Shown here: in pieces, positions 40,689 to 53,974 of the stretch
Layout: each line of letters begins with the position of its first letter
Numbering within the stretch: position 1 is the stretch's first letter
Assembly (NCBI GenBank): GCA_024180945.1
Contig: JAKSGN010000038.1
Coordinates: 62,001-126,000, forward strand
Direction: 5' to 3'
DNA from: Macrophomina tecta
Lineage: Eukaryota; Ascomycota; Dothideomycetes; Botryosphaeriales; Botryosphaeriaceae
Length of the DNA: 64,000 nt
Made by a program: the position numbers and the translations under genes
The notes under the pieces: generated by a model
The model's database searches: none
What the model saw: the letters and a program-made list of their open reading frames with translations, nothing else
What the model was told of the DNA's origin: nothing

Positions 40689-42540
40689 ACGTACTCTATA
40701 AGCGAGTCGCGCATATAACCGAGCCGCGTACCTTACTAACTTTCTCTTCCTTTGCAGTTATATAGCTTAATAACGCATTAAGATACTATAGGTATAATAA
40801 CTATTATAGCTTAAGAAGCCTCTTAAGTATCCTTTCTACACGTACGAGAATTATAGCCTATTTTACCGCAGCTCCTATAGTATCTTTTATATAGCTTACC
40901 CGTGCCTGCCTGCGCCTTATTTTGACGTGTTTTGCTTATAAGCTGCTTATTAATGTCGTCTTAAGCGATAATATCCTCGCCCTCTATCTTTATTAAAGTG
41001 CCTTACTTCTGGATTCGCTTTCTTTAACGTTGTTTACGCTTTATGGCTGCTTTATTTGCCTTTTAAAGGCTTGAGACCTGATCGCGTAACAAGACTACCT
41101 TATGCACCATTGTCTCAGCGCCCTTAGTAAGCCGATCAAGCGACTGGATAATCGACGTAGGCGAAGAATCTTAATGCCTTTGAATATAATTGCGAATTAG
41201 CGTCGATTAAGACTCTAGCTCGCGGGCGTTGCTTAGTGTTTTTGATTCCTATATAGTATTCTCCGTAGTAGGTGGTGACGGCGTCCGTAGCTAAATATTA
41301 AGCTTTAATAGCACAGCATCTAGGTTGTGTGGTACAAGGCCTACGCCTCGAAAGCTTGCGTAGATATTCTTCTTTATAATTAACTCATCGAAAGCCGCTT
41401 TAAAGGCAGGTAAGAACTCGAGCTTAGTAATATAGTTAATGTGGTTGCGCGCTAAGCTCTCGATCTGGCGCCTATATACCTTCTTTAATAGAGAGAAGCA
41501 GCCCACATTAAGTGGCTATAGTAGGTGTGACGAATGTGGCGGTATATAGAGAGTAATAATATTGTTCTCCTTATAGATCTCTTGGAATTTAAGTGATATA
41601 TGACTCTTATGGCCATCGATTACTAGTAGCCGATGCGTGTCCACGGTACGCGTCTTCGTGTGCGCGTTGAAGTGCTTTAACCACGCGACTCTAAGCTTAT
41701 TATTGGTCCATCCATTGTCGCTTAATCTAATAACCTAATCGCGAGGTATATCGTTGCCCTTATACTAGGTAGAGAGGTGGTGCTTGCCCGCGAAGATAAT
41801 AAAAGGTGGGATCGCCTATCTAGTAGCATTAATTCCCTAGATTACGGTAACCCACTTACGATTGCCTAGCTAAACTATCTTTGGCCTGCCACGCCTATCT
41901 AAGCCTGTGACAACTAATTAGGCTAAGATAACCCCCATTATAAAGCTAATCTTATTAAAGTTGTAGCTGTTTTCGTCTTAGATGCCGTATTTCTCTTTAA
42001 TAGAGCTTATAAGCTCGAACCACTTGCTGATGACCTGGTAATCCTTATTTAAGGCTCGCTGGCGATTATATGCGCGGCTCCGCTAAGCCTTTAGCTTAGG
42101 CGTGCGCCTGATAAAGTTATTTGGCTAGTTTATGCTAACTGGCTAGCCGCCACGAGCCTCTAATAGTTTATTAGCTATAGCTCGTATTATCTACTTCGTA
42201 GGCGGAAACCCTCGTGAATCTAGGTTAAGTGTATGCTAGATAATTGCTAATTCTTTAGATTTAGTAAGCTTCTTATAGTTGGCCTTATAATCGCGTCGTG
42301 GCTGCGTTCTAGTGCGTCGGTCGCGGAGCGTGCTTAGGGGGACGTTAAATGTTAATGCGGCGCGTCTTTTACTCTAAATTTGCTTTTTATTAATAGCTGA
42401 GATAGTAAGGAAGATATCTCCTTTATTATAGGTTAATTAGGTAGTAATTAGTTAAGCTATAGTAGTTGAAAGCTGACGTGTTGCGAAAGTTAGCGAGGTG
42501 CGCGGCTCGGTTATATACGCGACTTGCTTGTGGAGTACGT
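40689..42540 (-). mobile_element. pogo/Fot1-like DNA transposon, copy B, nested in gypsy-3
   Basis: 1852 bp, ends ACGTACTCTATAAGCGAGTC and the inverted match at 42540, TA duplication at 40687-40688 and 42541-42542. Aligns end to end with copy A. Confidence 0.9.
40740..42460 (-). pseudogene. pogo/Fot1-like transposase, RIP-inactivated (copy B)
   Basis: The DDE block is clear: HRLLVIDGHKSHISLKFQEI, then ENNIITLYIPPHSSHLL, stop, PLNVGCFSLLKKVYRRQIES and FLPAFKAAFDELI (open at 41291-41506). The DGH and PPHSSHLLQPLDVG-type motifs are diagnostic of the pogo/Fot1 (DDE_1) clade. The catalytic Asp of DGH is kept, but stops elsewhere inactivate it. Confidence 0.85.
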
Positions 42541-45500
42541 TATTATACTTATCTTCTATTTAATATCTTAGTAATTATAAAGTATTCTAGGTTCTTATAA
42601 TTTAAATATATCGTAATTTCGTAGTTAGCTTTCTTAAGATAGTATCGCTATTTTTTAAATACTATAATAATCGCGAGTAGTTCTTTATTATATATCTCGT
42701 AGTTAAGTTCTACAGGTAATATTTTACGGAAGTAGTACGCGATAGGGTATAATCTTTTCTTATTATTTAGCTAGCTAAGAGTAGCGCTAATAGCGTAGTT
42801 AGATACGTTAGTTTTAAGATAAAGGGGCTTATTAGAATTAAATATAATTAATATAGGGGCTTCTATGAAGGTCTTTTTAAGTTAGTTAAACGCTTTCTAT
42901 TATAGTTCTTTCTAGGTAAATAAGGTATCTTTTTAGGTAAGTCGGATTAACGGTTCGGCTATATAGAAGTATTATTTAATAAACTACCGATAGAAGTTAG
43001 TAAACCCTAGAAAGGCTTATACTTCTTTAACGTTTCTTAGTTCGGGTTATTTTAGAATATCTTCTATCTTTCTTAGGTCTATAACTACTTTTCCTAGTTT
43101 AATAATAAAGTCTAGGAATTTAATCTTCTAGGCGCAGAAGATATATTTTTCTGGTTTAACTAAAAGGCTATATTTAAGTAGTTTTTAGAGGACCTTAGAT
43201 ATGTATTTCTTATATTTTTCTAGGGTTTCTAAGTAAATTAGAATATCGTTAAGGTAAGCTATATAGAATCTATTTAGGTATTTCTATAGAACGTAGTTAA
43301 CGAGGGCTTAGAACGTAGTAGAGGCGTTAGTAAGTCTAAAGAATATTACTAAATATTTATATAGGCCGTATTAAGTTCGGAACGTAGTTTTCTATTTATA
43401 TTCTTCTTTAATTTGGATAAGGTAGTATCTATCTCGTAGGTCTAGTTTAGTAAAGAATCGTACTTCTAAGAGGCGATTCCTTAGTTTATTAATATAGGGT
43501 AGGGGGTAGTAGTCTTTAATAGTAATATTATTTAAAGATCTATAATCTACGTAGAGGCGTAACTTACCTCCTAGTTTTAGTATAAAGAGAACGGGTAATC
43601 CTATTAAAGACTAGAAGAATTAGATATATTCTTTCTTTAATAATAGGTCTAGGTATTCTCTTATTACTTATAATTCTTTTTCTAATATTAGGTATAATAG
43701 CCTAAATTAAGGTTTAGTATTCGGTTTTAGATTAATCTCGTAGTTCTATAGTTAGTATTTTAGTAGCGCATCTTTAATCTTTTCTCTAAAAATCTTCTTA
43801 AACCGGTAGTATTTCTTAGGAATGCTATTAAGGTACTATTTATATATTTTAGTAGAGTTATCTTTTTCTATAAGTATTAGGTAGTCTAGTTCTTCTCGTC
43901 TAGTAGCGCTAATTTATTAGATTCATTCTTTATTTATAGTAGTAGGGCGGTACTATATTATTCTAATTACTTATCTCTTCTTTTATATTCTTTCTAGCGT
44001 AGCTTTCGAGATTAGGCTTACGTAGGTAATAGGTTTAGCTATAGTATATAGTTTCTATTCTAGTTCTTTTTAATTTTATTCTTTAGACTTAAGGATAATT
44101 CCTCTATTATTCTAGTTATATTATACTTTCTATTTCTTTTACTAAGGGATGCCGAGAATAATATCGTACTTAGAAATCTTAGTAACGTCTAAATAGATAG
44201 ATTCTCTATAGTCTTTATATTTAAGAATTAGTTTTAGGGTTTTAATAATTACCTTTCTATCTCTAAAGAAGCTAGGTAATCTATTAACTATTCTTAGCTA
44301 ATAGAGTTAGTTCTTTTCTTAGGGCTTTAGGTTAGCTTTTTCTATAAATTAGTTTAAGATGTAGTTTTCTTATAATACTAAGTCGATAAGGGTAAGCGCT
44401 CGGCATCTATTAATCTTTATTATAATAATCTAGTAGTTTTTATATTCTATAGAGTTCCCTTTATTCTCTAGTAGATATTCTATAGTATTTCCGGTTAATG
44501 CTACTATAGTTCTATAGAGTAGGAAACTCGCCTACTATAGCCCTAGTTTAGTAGGTATTTTTAGTTTTTTAGGTAGTACCCGCTAATATTCTTAGCTTTT
44601 TAGTAAGTTGGGTAGGCTTCGATGCTATAGATAGACTAGTAGAGAGTATTATAATTAGAAGTTTTAGATTATTCTTTAGTAGCTGAGGTAGTTTTTTTAT
44701 CATTAGTTTATTAGTTACTAGTCTATTTATCTAGATAATTTCTACTAATATATCTATACTTTCTATAGTAGAAGTAAAGACCTTTTTTATATTAGTATTA
44801 TTCTTTTTTTAGCGCTAGCCGAGGGGTCCTTTATTAGTTAGTATTTAGGTCTATGGGGTCCCCTAGTAGTAGACTATTACGGGGTTAGGTAATATTAGTA
44901 GCATTTCTAGAGAATCTTTCCGTCTTCTAAAAGTAATTATATATACGTAAGTCGATCTAGATTATAGTATATACTATTTTCTAGTACGTAGTAGATAGCT
45001 TAGTACGGGCAAATTTATTCTTAATATAGTTCTTAAGTTTCTCGTAGTAAAGTATACATAAGACCTCGTTATCCTATTTAAGGCGTAAGGCATATAGTTA
45101 AAACTAGATAGTATAGTCGGCGGCTAATCCGGTTTATTTTAGGCGGTGGATTTAATAGGCGGTATCTTAGTAGTAATTCTTATTATTAAATGTAGTACGT
45201 AGTGCCTTAGTAAATTTTTTGAAACTATAAATAATTTCTTTAGTTTCTTCGTATAGCTTAGCGCCGTCCTAGTTAATCTAGTATAGTTCGAACTATCTAG
45301 CGGTATTATCCCTTAGATAGAAGCTAGTAAATAGTACCTTCTAGGTATTATCTTAAAAGAAGGTTCGATATATATAAAAGTATATTCGAATTTATTATAG
45401 AAATTTGTCTAGTTGCCCTCTAGCCCTATTAAATGTGTCCGGGGCCTTAATTTTTAGTTTAAAGGCTAGAGGTGCGACTAGGTCTATAGATTTAGGGTTT

Positions 45501-45831
45501 AAGATAGGTCCTTATATAACTTTCTAGTTAGTTATCGGGGTCTATATTAGATAGGTAGTCGCGGGAGTTAGATTTTAAATTAGGCGAGCTATTTATTCGG
45601 ATTACTCCCGTTAGCCGAGTTTAAGGCGCTATATAGTGGCTTAAAGGTTCTAGATAAGCCTATATAGAGCCTATATAGAGTCTTAAGGTTAAGATTAGGG
45701 CAGGGATTATTCCTCGGTTATAGGTACATCTTTCCCTTAGGGGTTATACTAGGGTAGAAAACTCTTATTATTTATAGTTAGTATTCTTTACTAGGTAATT
45801 ACCTCCGGTACCTATAGAATAGTAGTTAAAG

Positions 45832-46215
45832 TATTACGCCGTTACTCTTTCTAGGGAAGGTCGGGCGTATCGTCGGGTAGCGTAGGCTTTCGGGGGGCCA
45901 TAGCGGTAGGTAGGAAAGAATTATATATAATATTAGGGTAAGAATTAATTAATAAATTAACTATGAGGGTCCTATTTACTATAAACGAGTATAGCCTATA
46001 TATATAGGGTATTTAGTTAGATTACGGTAGATTACTAGCTAGCTTACCGTAATCTAGTAAGTCGAGTAATCTATAGTTAGTACGCTAGGTAATAGATCTA
46101 TCTTCTACCCTTTAAGATATAATCTAAACTAAGAATTTCTCGCTTTAAGGGGTTAGGATCTTTTCTAGAAAGTAGGGCTATCTTTCCTCCGTTTTCTCTA
46201 GCTAGTATTATAATA
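45832..46215 (-). repeat. gypsy-3 5' LTR
   Basis: 384 bp; plus strand starts TATTACGCCGTTACTC and ends AGTATTATAATA. Differences from the other LTR are mostly C-to-T or G-to-A. Confidence 0.88.
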
Positions 46216-46220
46216 AGAAT

Positions 46221-46383
46221 TTAGACTCTATTAGTAATATGGCCTTTATATATAGTACTTAGTCTTATTACGTATTTAACTTACTCTTACCCTCTTCTTA
46301 TATCTACTTAAGAAAAACCCCCTTAATAGGTTTTCTCTCTCTTTAGTATTTAGATTCTTAGAGATAGAGGCCTATTTATTATA
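46221..46383 (+). repeat. gypsy-2 5' LTR, second part
   Basis: Begins TTAGACTCTATTAGTAATA, matches the 3' LTR from the insertion point, and ends TTATTATA before CTTTAACTACTAT. Confidence 0.88.
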
Positions 46384-46489
46384 CTTTAACTACTATCTTT
46401 ATAAGAAGAGGAAGGTTCCGAGATTAAGTCTTATTAGGTAAGATATTACCCCCTAACGAGTTTAGAAAATAGTAATAGACTCGGTTAAT

Positions 46490-49400
46490 ATAGAGAATAT
46501 TAGCGCGGGATAAGATTATCTAGTAGTTTCTTATATATCGACTCCCGGGCCCTCTTAGCCTGCTCGATAGAAGTAAACAGAGCCCACTATAAGAGAACTT
46601 ATATAGATAATTTAGAAACTACGAACCGAGAATCTAGTCCTAAGGGGTCAATAGAATTAAGCTACTAGGCTAAGCCCTATAAGAAACCTAACTACTAAGG
46701 TTAAGATACCGAAGCCGGATCTTTACTATAGAGAGCGTACTAAGATATAAAGCTTTCTTATAGAGCTAGAAGACTATCTATACTTCGCTAAAGAATAATT
46801 TAGTAACGATATAAATAAGGTTTACTATACTAGTACCTTTCTTTAAAGAGTAGTAGAAAAGTAGTTTAGACCTTATAAACGAGAAACCTAGAAGAAGCTA
46901 TAATAGTAATAGTTATCTTAGACCTAGGCTATCTTCTCCGACTATAGAATATTCGCTAAATAACTATAGAATACTTTTAGTACTATTAATAAGGCTAAGT
47001 ATGCTAATTAGATTCTTTTTAGAATCTAGTAGAAAAAGTTCGTACTCGACTATATGGCCGAATTTTAAGAAGTAGCCTACGTTACTAGAGAATACTTAGA
47101 CTATACACTCTAATAGCTATACTACTGCGGCCTAAAGAATAAGGTTAAAGAGGCTATATTCTACTATAATAAGCTAGAAATACTCCTAAAACTAATTCGC
47201 CTAGCTACTAATATAGATAGAAGACGGACTAATAGATAGTTTAAAAAAAAGAATAGCTACTAAGTAAATATAACTAAGCTATGCCGAGAACGCACTACGT
47301 TAGAAGAAAGAGATACTATAGCTTTAGATACTACTAATTATTAAGATAATAAGAAAGAAAATAAAAATTAAAATAATAATAAGAAGTCTAAAGAACCTAA
47401 CCTAAACTAAATAAATAAGTAGAAGTAGCGCTATAAAAATTAACTCTATATTATCTATAGTAGTAATAAGTACTTCTCTTCTAAATACCCATAGAACCCT
47501 TATAATAAAAAGAAAAAGAAGTAAACCTTAAGCGCTTAGCGCGAAGTATTAGTTATATCCCACTAAGATAACTATAATATACTATACTAGATAGCCTACT
47601 ACAACGATAACTATTAAATATATTAAAGCCATAAGAATATATTAGAATAATACCCCTATAAACCTCAATAATTCGATATAATAACTAGGAATAAAGAAGT
47701 TATTAAGACTAGCGATATTATTAATAGCTTCTCCTTAGATAAAAAGCTCGTAAATAGCGAGACCGAAGAACTATATAACTTAATAAATAGTAAAGTAGAA
47801 GCTATATTAGACTCTATAATTCTTTTAGAACTCGAGCGCCTTATAGCTAAGTATAGAATTAATGTAGAAATAATAGATAAGAACGATTAACTCGCCTAGA
47901 TAATCTAGATTTTTTACGAGAGAGAATTAGCCCTTACAATACTATAGATATAGCGCTAAGAAATCCTCTAGAAAACCCGTATTAAGTAAGATAGAAAAAA
48001 GTACGAACTTATCGTTATAAAAGAAACCGCACTTATAATACTTTATTATTAAGAAATAACTACTTAATAATAAGTAAACTATAACTTTCTTTAAGAATTA
48101 GTACAGATTCTTTATTAGTATAGTATAGTAACTATCTAGAACTATATACTCTAGTAGATACTAAATAAGAAACTTAATATACTAACTTTCTAGTACTAGG
48201 TACGAAAGAATATAGTTTACTAGTAAAAAAAAATAAACGGCGATAAATAGACTAACTAAAAATAAGCCTACCTCTAAGTTAATAAATAAAAAGACTATAT
48301 ATATAGTAAAGTCTATAGCTATCTAAAGCTAAAAAACTAGACGGCCCTATAGTATTAAGATTAATCTAGGGACCGTAGTCTAGGTCCCTTTATATAGTAT
48401 TATATATACTAAATACGAAAACTCTTATCGAAAAGAAACTTTAGAAATAATTTAAGATTACTAAAGTTCTACGAGAACGCACGATCTCGATACTAGTTAA
48501 TAGCGGATTAAGTAAAGACTTTATCTATAATAAACTAGTATAAGAATTAAATATTTCTTATTAGAAAAAGAAAGAACCCTACTCTCTTAGTAGATTTAAT
48601 AGAAGAAATACCGACTATAGAAAAAAATAGATATGTATTAAAATAGAAGAAGTCTTACTAGAAGTTAATAAATACCCTAATTAGATTACCCTTAATATCT
48701 AAAGAATTTTAAAATATAACGTTATTCTTAGAATACCTTAGTTTAGAACTCGTAACCCCCTTATTAACTAGGCAAGCGATATACTCTTCCTACGATAGAA
48801 TATTTAGGATATTATTAAAAACCCTAAAAGTAGTTATAAGAATATTAAATAGAAACTACTAGATATCTTCTAAGAATATATTTTTAGTATAAAACGGGAA
48901 GTAGCTAGTATAAGGCCTAAATATGGTAACTATATAGGCGACTCTAATAGTAGTATAAGTTAGAACTAGAACTACGACGTAGAAGGCGAAGCCTTTTTAG
49001 TAAAATATAACTCTATCGTAGAAATAAGCCCTACTAAGTAAAACGATACTCTTAAATTATTAAAAGAAATGTAAGACTTAAATAATAGCGTAAGACCTAG
49101 TAATAGTAGTATTAATAGTAACCTTAAGAAAGGCCTAAGATAGAACTAGAATTATAGCGTATAAAATATTACCTTTTTAGTAAAATATAGTGCCTTAAGC
49201 AGAGTAAGCCCTATTAAGTCGAGTATTCCTAAAAATTAGGTATAATACTTATTATAAAGAACTCCGCGGAGAAAGTATAAGACTAAGAGTAAGGCTTTAT
49301 AAAAGTAATTAATAGCTTCTAAACCTTTCGTAGACGTCTAGATAATCTTAGAAGAGATATTTAGGCGTATATAATACTAAGAATAATAGATCTATTTTAT

Positions 49401-52400
49401 ATATATTAAACCCTTACTAGCAGTATAATAGAGAGCATTAGCTAGGGCCTAATAGAAAAGGCTAAAGAATAAGAACTATCTAATCTTTATTAAAGAAGAT
49501 AATCCCGCGAGGATTAAGAGAGAATAATATAATAGTTTAGAAATATAGTAGTAACTATAAGAAATACCTCTAATACTAAAGATAGAAATAGTATCTAACG
49601 AGTATTAGAATCTAGTTACCGTTTACTAAGAAAGAGAAAAAGGAGACTTATTAAAATATTAACTATAGAACTATAAAATTCTGCTTAAGCTAGGAATAAA
49701 ACTAGCTTATAAGCCTATCTATTTCTTATCGAAGAAGAAAATAGAGGCTTTAAAGAAATATATTAAGAAAAACCTTAAATAAGAATATATTTAGCTATTA
49801 ATATTATTAGCTAGATATCTAATTCTCTTCGTTTCTAAGAAGAATAGTAAGTTACGCCTCTATATTAACTATCGATAACTTAATAATATTATAATTAAGA
49901 ACTAATACCCGCTTTTACGTATTAATAAGCTCTAGGATAAGTTAGGAAATATAAAGTACTTTATAAAGTTAGATCTTTAGAACGGTTACTACTTAGTTAG
50001 AATTAAGAAAGGGAAAGAGTAAAAAATAGTCTTTTATATAAGACTAGAACTATACGAGTATATAGTTATACTATTTAGGCTTACTAACGCGCTAATAACC
50101 TTTTAGAATCTAGTTAATAATACGCTATGTAAGTACTTAGATATCTTCTATATAGCTTATCTCGACGATATTTTTATCTTTTTAAAAACCCTTAAGAAAT
50201 ATAAAAAGTATATTAGAAAGGTTCTAGAGATACTTTAAGTAAAGAATCTTACTATTATACTAAATAAGTACTTCTAGTATACCTAAAAGATAAAATTCTT
50301 AGGCTTTATTATTACCCCTAGATATATTAGTATAGACGACTCGAAACTAGACTCTATTAGAGAATAGCTAGTACTAAAAATAATTAAGAAAGTATAGTTC
50401 TTTCTTAAATTCGCTAACTTCTATAGGAAGTTTATCTAGAACTACTTAAAGATTACGAAATCTTTAACGCGACTTACTTAGAAGGAGTATAGCTTCTAAT
50501 AGAAAGATAATTAGTAGTAAGTCTTTAATTCGCTAAAATAAATATTTTATAAAGTACTCGTCTTAGAAATATACGACCCCGATAACTAATCGAAGTAGAA
50601 ACTAATATATTAGAATTCGCTCTAGAAGTATATCTTAGCTAGCCTAATAATAAAGATAGATAGTATTTAATCGCGTTCTACTCTAGAAAGTTCACCCTAA
50701 TAAAGCTTAACTATAATACGTATAATAAAGAGCTCTTAGCTATCATCTTAGTATTTAAGTACTAGAGATACTACCTAGAAGAAGCCGACTAATAAATAAT
50801 AATATATTATAACTATTAGAATCTTATGCACTTTACTATAACTAAGAAGCTAAACTAATAATAGATTTACTAGTTATAAAAATTAGTATTCTATAATTTT
50901 AAGATTACGTATAGAAAAGGTATAAATAACGCCATAGCTAACGCGCTTAGTAGAAAAATAGACTATATAAAAGAAAGAATCTAGCCGTAACCTATAATAT
51001 TATAGTAGATAAGCGATAAATCGCTTATTTTTACTAGATAGTCTTTTCTAATACTTTACATCGAGTTAAACCCGCGGTATTAGAAGAGCCGAGAAGTATA
51101 CGCTTAGAACTTCTTTGCGTAAAAACTTTTAGCGCTTAAGAACGACCCGCATATTACTTAAGATAGAAAAGAAATACTTCTCTTTAAAAAATTAATCTAT
51201 ATCCCGATAAAACTATGAGAAGTACTTGTTAAGGATATATATATAGTACCTATATATAGATATTAGGGTATCGATAGAACGACTAAGAGAATTACGTAAA
51301 ACTACTATTTTCCGGGATTACGAAAGACGGTCTAGTGTATAGTTTTATAATACGATCTTTATATTCGAAGTAAAGCTATAATATATACTTTATATAGATA
51401 TTTATAACCCCTAGAAGCTCTAGAATGACTATAGTAATAGGTTACGCTAGACTTTATTATAAAGCTACTAAGGTCTAGAGATTTACTTATAGAAGTTAAA
51501 TTTAACTTAATCCTAGTCTTCGTTAATAGACTTATAAAGTATACCTACTTTTTACCCTACCTTAAAGCATTAAATATAGAATAGCTAGCCTATATATTTC
51601 TCTAATATATCTTCGTAGATTATGGAATGCCGGAGGTATTAGTTTTAGATAAAAATAAGCTAATAAGATTAGAATTTTAGTAAACGCTTATATGCTAGCT
51701 TAGAGCAAAGAATAAACTCTCTATAATAGTATACGCGTAAATTAATAATTAGATAAAACGAATAAACTAGACTCTCGAGTAATATCTTCGCTATTATATT
51801 AACTACCTATAGAATAACTAGGCTATATAGCTATCTATAGTATAATTCTTCTATAATAGCGCTAAATAAGAGTTAACTAACGTATTCCCGTTCTTTACTA
51901 ACTATAGGTTCGAACTAGACGCGTATAGAGAAGCTATTCTAAGTAGAAAATTAGCCTAGAAAGGCGTCCTTAAGGCCGAGTAGCTAAGAGAACTATATAA
52001 AGTCATTAGTCTCGACCTCGAATATATACGAATTATAATATCTAAATACTATAACAGACGGCACTAGGCGGTACTAAACCTTAAAAAGAAAAATAAAGTA
52101 TACCTCTTTACGAAAAATATTAAATTAAAACAACCGAGCGATAAATTAGGTTTTAAGAAAATTAGTTTATTCGAAATTATAAAAAAACTCAGGGAAGTTA
52201 CGTATCGACTTAAATTACCTAATATATAGATAAATTCTATCTTTTATATAGTAATACTCGAGCTAGTACTAGAAAATGCCACTATTCTAGAAACTTAGAA
52301 AGAGATTATACTAGAAAACTCTAACGCTAAAGAAGACTAGTACCTAGTCGAAAAGATTCTAGACTATAAACGATTTAGTCGTTAACTTAAATATCTCGTT

Positions 52401-52560
52401 AAATAGAAAGAATATAGGAACGAAGATAACTAGTAGATACTAAAGAATAATATATATTTAGATCTAGTTATAGAATTCTATCATTAAAATTCTAACCTTC
52501 TACGGAGATGAGGTTATCCCCGAATAAGAATAACGAAAAACCCTTAAAAACTATTAGGTC
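46490..52560 (+). pseudogene. gypsy-2 gag-pol, RIP-inactivated
   Basis: No long frame remains. Recognisable blocks: a capsid unlike that of gypsy-1 (about 46680-47250, SFLIELEDYLYFAKE-like), a knuckle region near 47440-47500 parallel to gypsy-1, protease near 48490 (SGLSKDFIYNKLV), RT at about 49680-50330 (AYLDDIFIFL near 50155), integrase at about 51200-51900, and a chromodomain-like end near 52340-52470 (YLVEKILDYKRFSR). From the knuckle onward it aligns block by block with gypsy-1. Confidence 0.82.
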
Positions 52561-52564
52561 TATC

Positions 52565-53224
52565 GTAAATAGAGATAGACGAGTAGAATTTACTAGCTTA
52601 AAAGAATAAGGTATTCGTATCTTAGCCCTAGCCTCGCTAGCCGACTTAGCAGTCTATGGCGTAGTAGAACCTACTAATCTATAACGTAGTAGTTCTAACG
52701 AGAAAGAACCCGCAAATACTTTAGAATTAAAAGAATTCTCCGCCTTAGTATACTCTAACTCTTTAAGGGAGTCGAACCCTATATAAATTATTCGCGAATA
52801 ATGCTTCTTTAAGAAACGCTACTACTTATATAACCGCTCTAACTTAGCGGTCGCTAGCTATAAAGTAGTAAAAGTCGTACTCTCCTCGGCCTCTAAGCGT
52901 GCCTATTCCCGGTCTAGCTTATCCACTAGAAAAATTAGCACAAGATAAAGAAAGAAAAGTAAGAAATATATAGTCTAAGTTACTTATCTTAGTAATATTA
53001 TACTTCTTTCGACGAGCCTTAAGATAAGCCGTATAAACCTTAGGGTTATTCGCTAACGCTATGTACTTAGACTCGTACTCTAGATAATTAGTATAAGAAA
53101 TTATCTCTACCCCGTTTAGTAGAATATTACGGAGCTGTTATTTACGGGAAAGAGTAGAATAATACTACTTAGAAGAATATAAAGCGACCTTAGAATCGTT
53201 AGAATAAGAATGTTTTAAAATTAT
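52565..53224 (-). pseudogene. antisense gene of gypsy-2: Zn2Cys6-like and coiled-coil protein
   Basis: Same place and strand as the gypsy-1 antisense gene. The start codon now reads ATA (53224). The cluster region reads YTNYLEYESKYIALANNPKV then YTAYLKARRKKYNI: every one of the six positions that are Cys (or inferred Cys) in gypsy-1 is Tyr (TAT or TAC), with identical spacing. The intron is conserved (donor GTAACT, branch-like GCTAAT, acceptor TTCTAG), followed by DKLDRE, ARLEAEESTTFTTL, AKLERL and RFLKKHYSRIIYIGFDSLKE. End coordinate approximate. Confidence 0.6.
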
Positions 53225-53325
53225 CGTGAAAGACTTATAAAGAAGAAGAATAGAAATAGTAGCTTAAAAAAATATAAAGAATACGAAAAAATCTTCGGGC
53301 CGAAGATCCTTAAAGAGGGGAATAG

Positions 53326-53765
53326 TATTACGGCGTAGTCTCTATAGTAGAGATAAGAAAGATTAAAAAAAAAAGAAATTAAGAAGAATTAGATAGAGAG
53401 AGTTATTATATAATCTTAAGTATATAAATAGCCTATCTAACCTACCTATTGCCTATGAGAGCCCGGGCGATATAGAGCTACTATCGCCTATAAAAACCAC
53501 AGCGATAGATGGCTATACTAGATTATATATACTTTTCTACTTATATATAAACTATACTTCTTAGATAGCTTTAACCTTCGTAGTTAACTTTAATAATAGA
53601 ATTTAGACTCTATTAGTAATACGGCCTTTATATGTAGTACTTAGTCTTATTATGTATTCGACTTACTCTTATTCTCTTCTTATACCTACTTAAGAAAAAC
53701 CCCCTTAATAGGTTTTCTCTCTCTTTAGTATTTAGATTCTTAGAGGTAGAGGCCCGCTCGTTATA
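53326..53765 (+). repeat. gypsy-2 3' LTR
   Basis: 440 bp, starts TATTACGGCGTAGTC, ends GCTCGTTATA. Confidence 0.9.
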
Positions 53766-53770
53766 CTAGA

Positions 53771-53974
53771 ATATAGTATAGCTAACTAAGCCTAATAGCC
53801 TTTAGACTATTAAACTATATAGGTGGCTAGGTTATTAGCTCTAATAGAATATAAAGTAATAACTAATAAGTAGCTAATAATTTAGCCAAGCGGATTACTA
53901 TAGACTATATACATCTAAATAAGAAAAATAAAAAACGTATAATATTAAATAAAGGAAATAGAAGAAACTCGGTT
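53771..53974 (-). other. Copia 3' untranslated segment next to gypsy-2
   Basis: Continues into 37456-37332 on the far side of gypsy-2 once the duplication ctaga is collapsed. Confidence 0.6.

Larger units (their letters stand above)
39000..45700 (-). pseudogene. gypsy-3 gag-pol, RIP-inactivated and split by pogo copy B
   Basis: The RT is readable on the minus strand at about 43200-43570: [36 protein letters not shown] and AYLNDILIYLETL (YLDD box with Asp to Asn). Stops are dense. Gag is toward 45 kb and the integrase side toward 39-42.8 kb, interrupted at 40687-42542 by a pogo element. Limits are approximate. Confidence 0.75.
37739..46215 (-). mobile_element. Ty3/gypsy retrotransposon, gypsy-3, nested in the gypsy-2 LTR
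   Basis: LTRs of 384 bp at 37739-38122 (3') and 45832-46215 (5'), 5-bp duplication agaat (37734-37738, 46216-46220). On the minus strand a polypurine tract CTAGAGGGGGGGATAG touches the 3' LTR, which fixes the orientation. LTR and pol are not close to gypsy-1 and gypsy-2, so it is a different family. It carries pogo copy B. Confidence 0.9.
37462..53765 (+). mobile_element. Ty3/gypsy retrotransposon, gypsy-2, nested in Copia
   Basis: LTRs of 440 bp. The 5' LTR is split into 37462-37738 and 46221-46383 (277 + 163 = 440) by gypsy-3; the 3' LTR is 53326-53765. The 5-bp duplication is ctaga (37457-37461, 53766-53770). Polypurine tract AAAGAGGGGAATAG at the 3' LTR. Pol is closely related to gypsy-1, but the U3 part of the LTR and the first part of gag differ. 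Confidence 0.9.
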
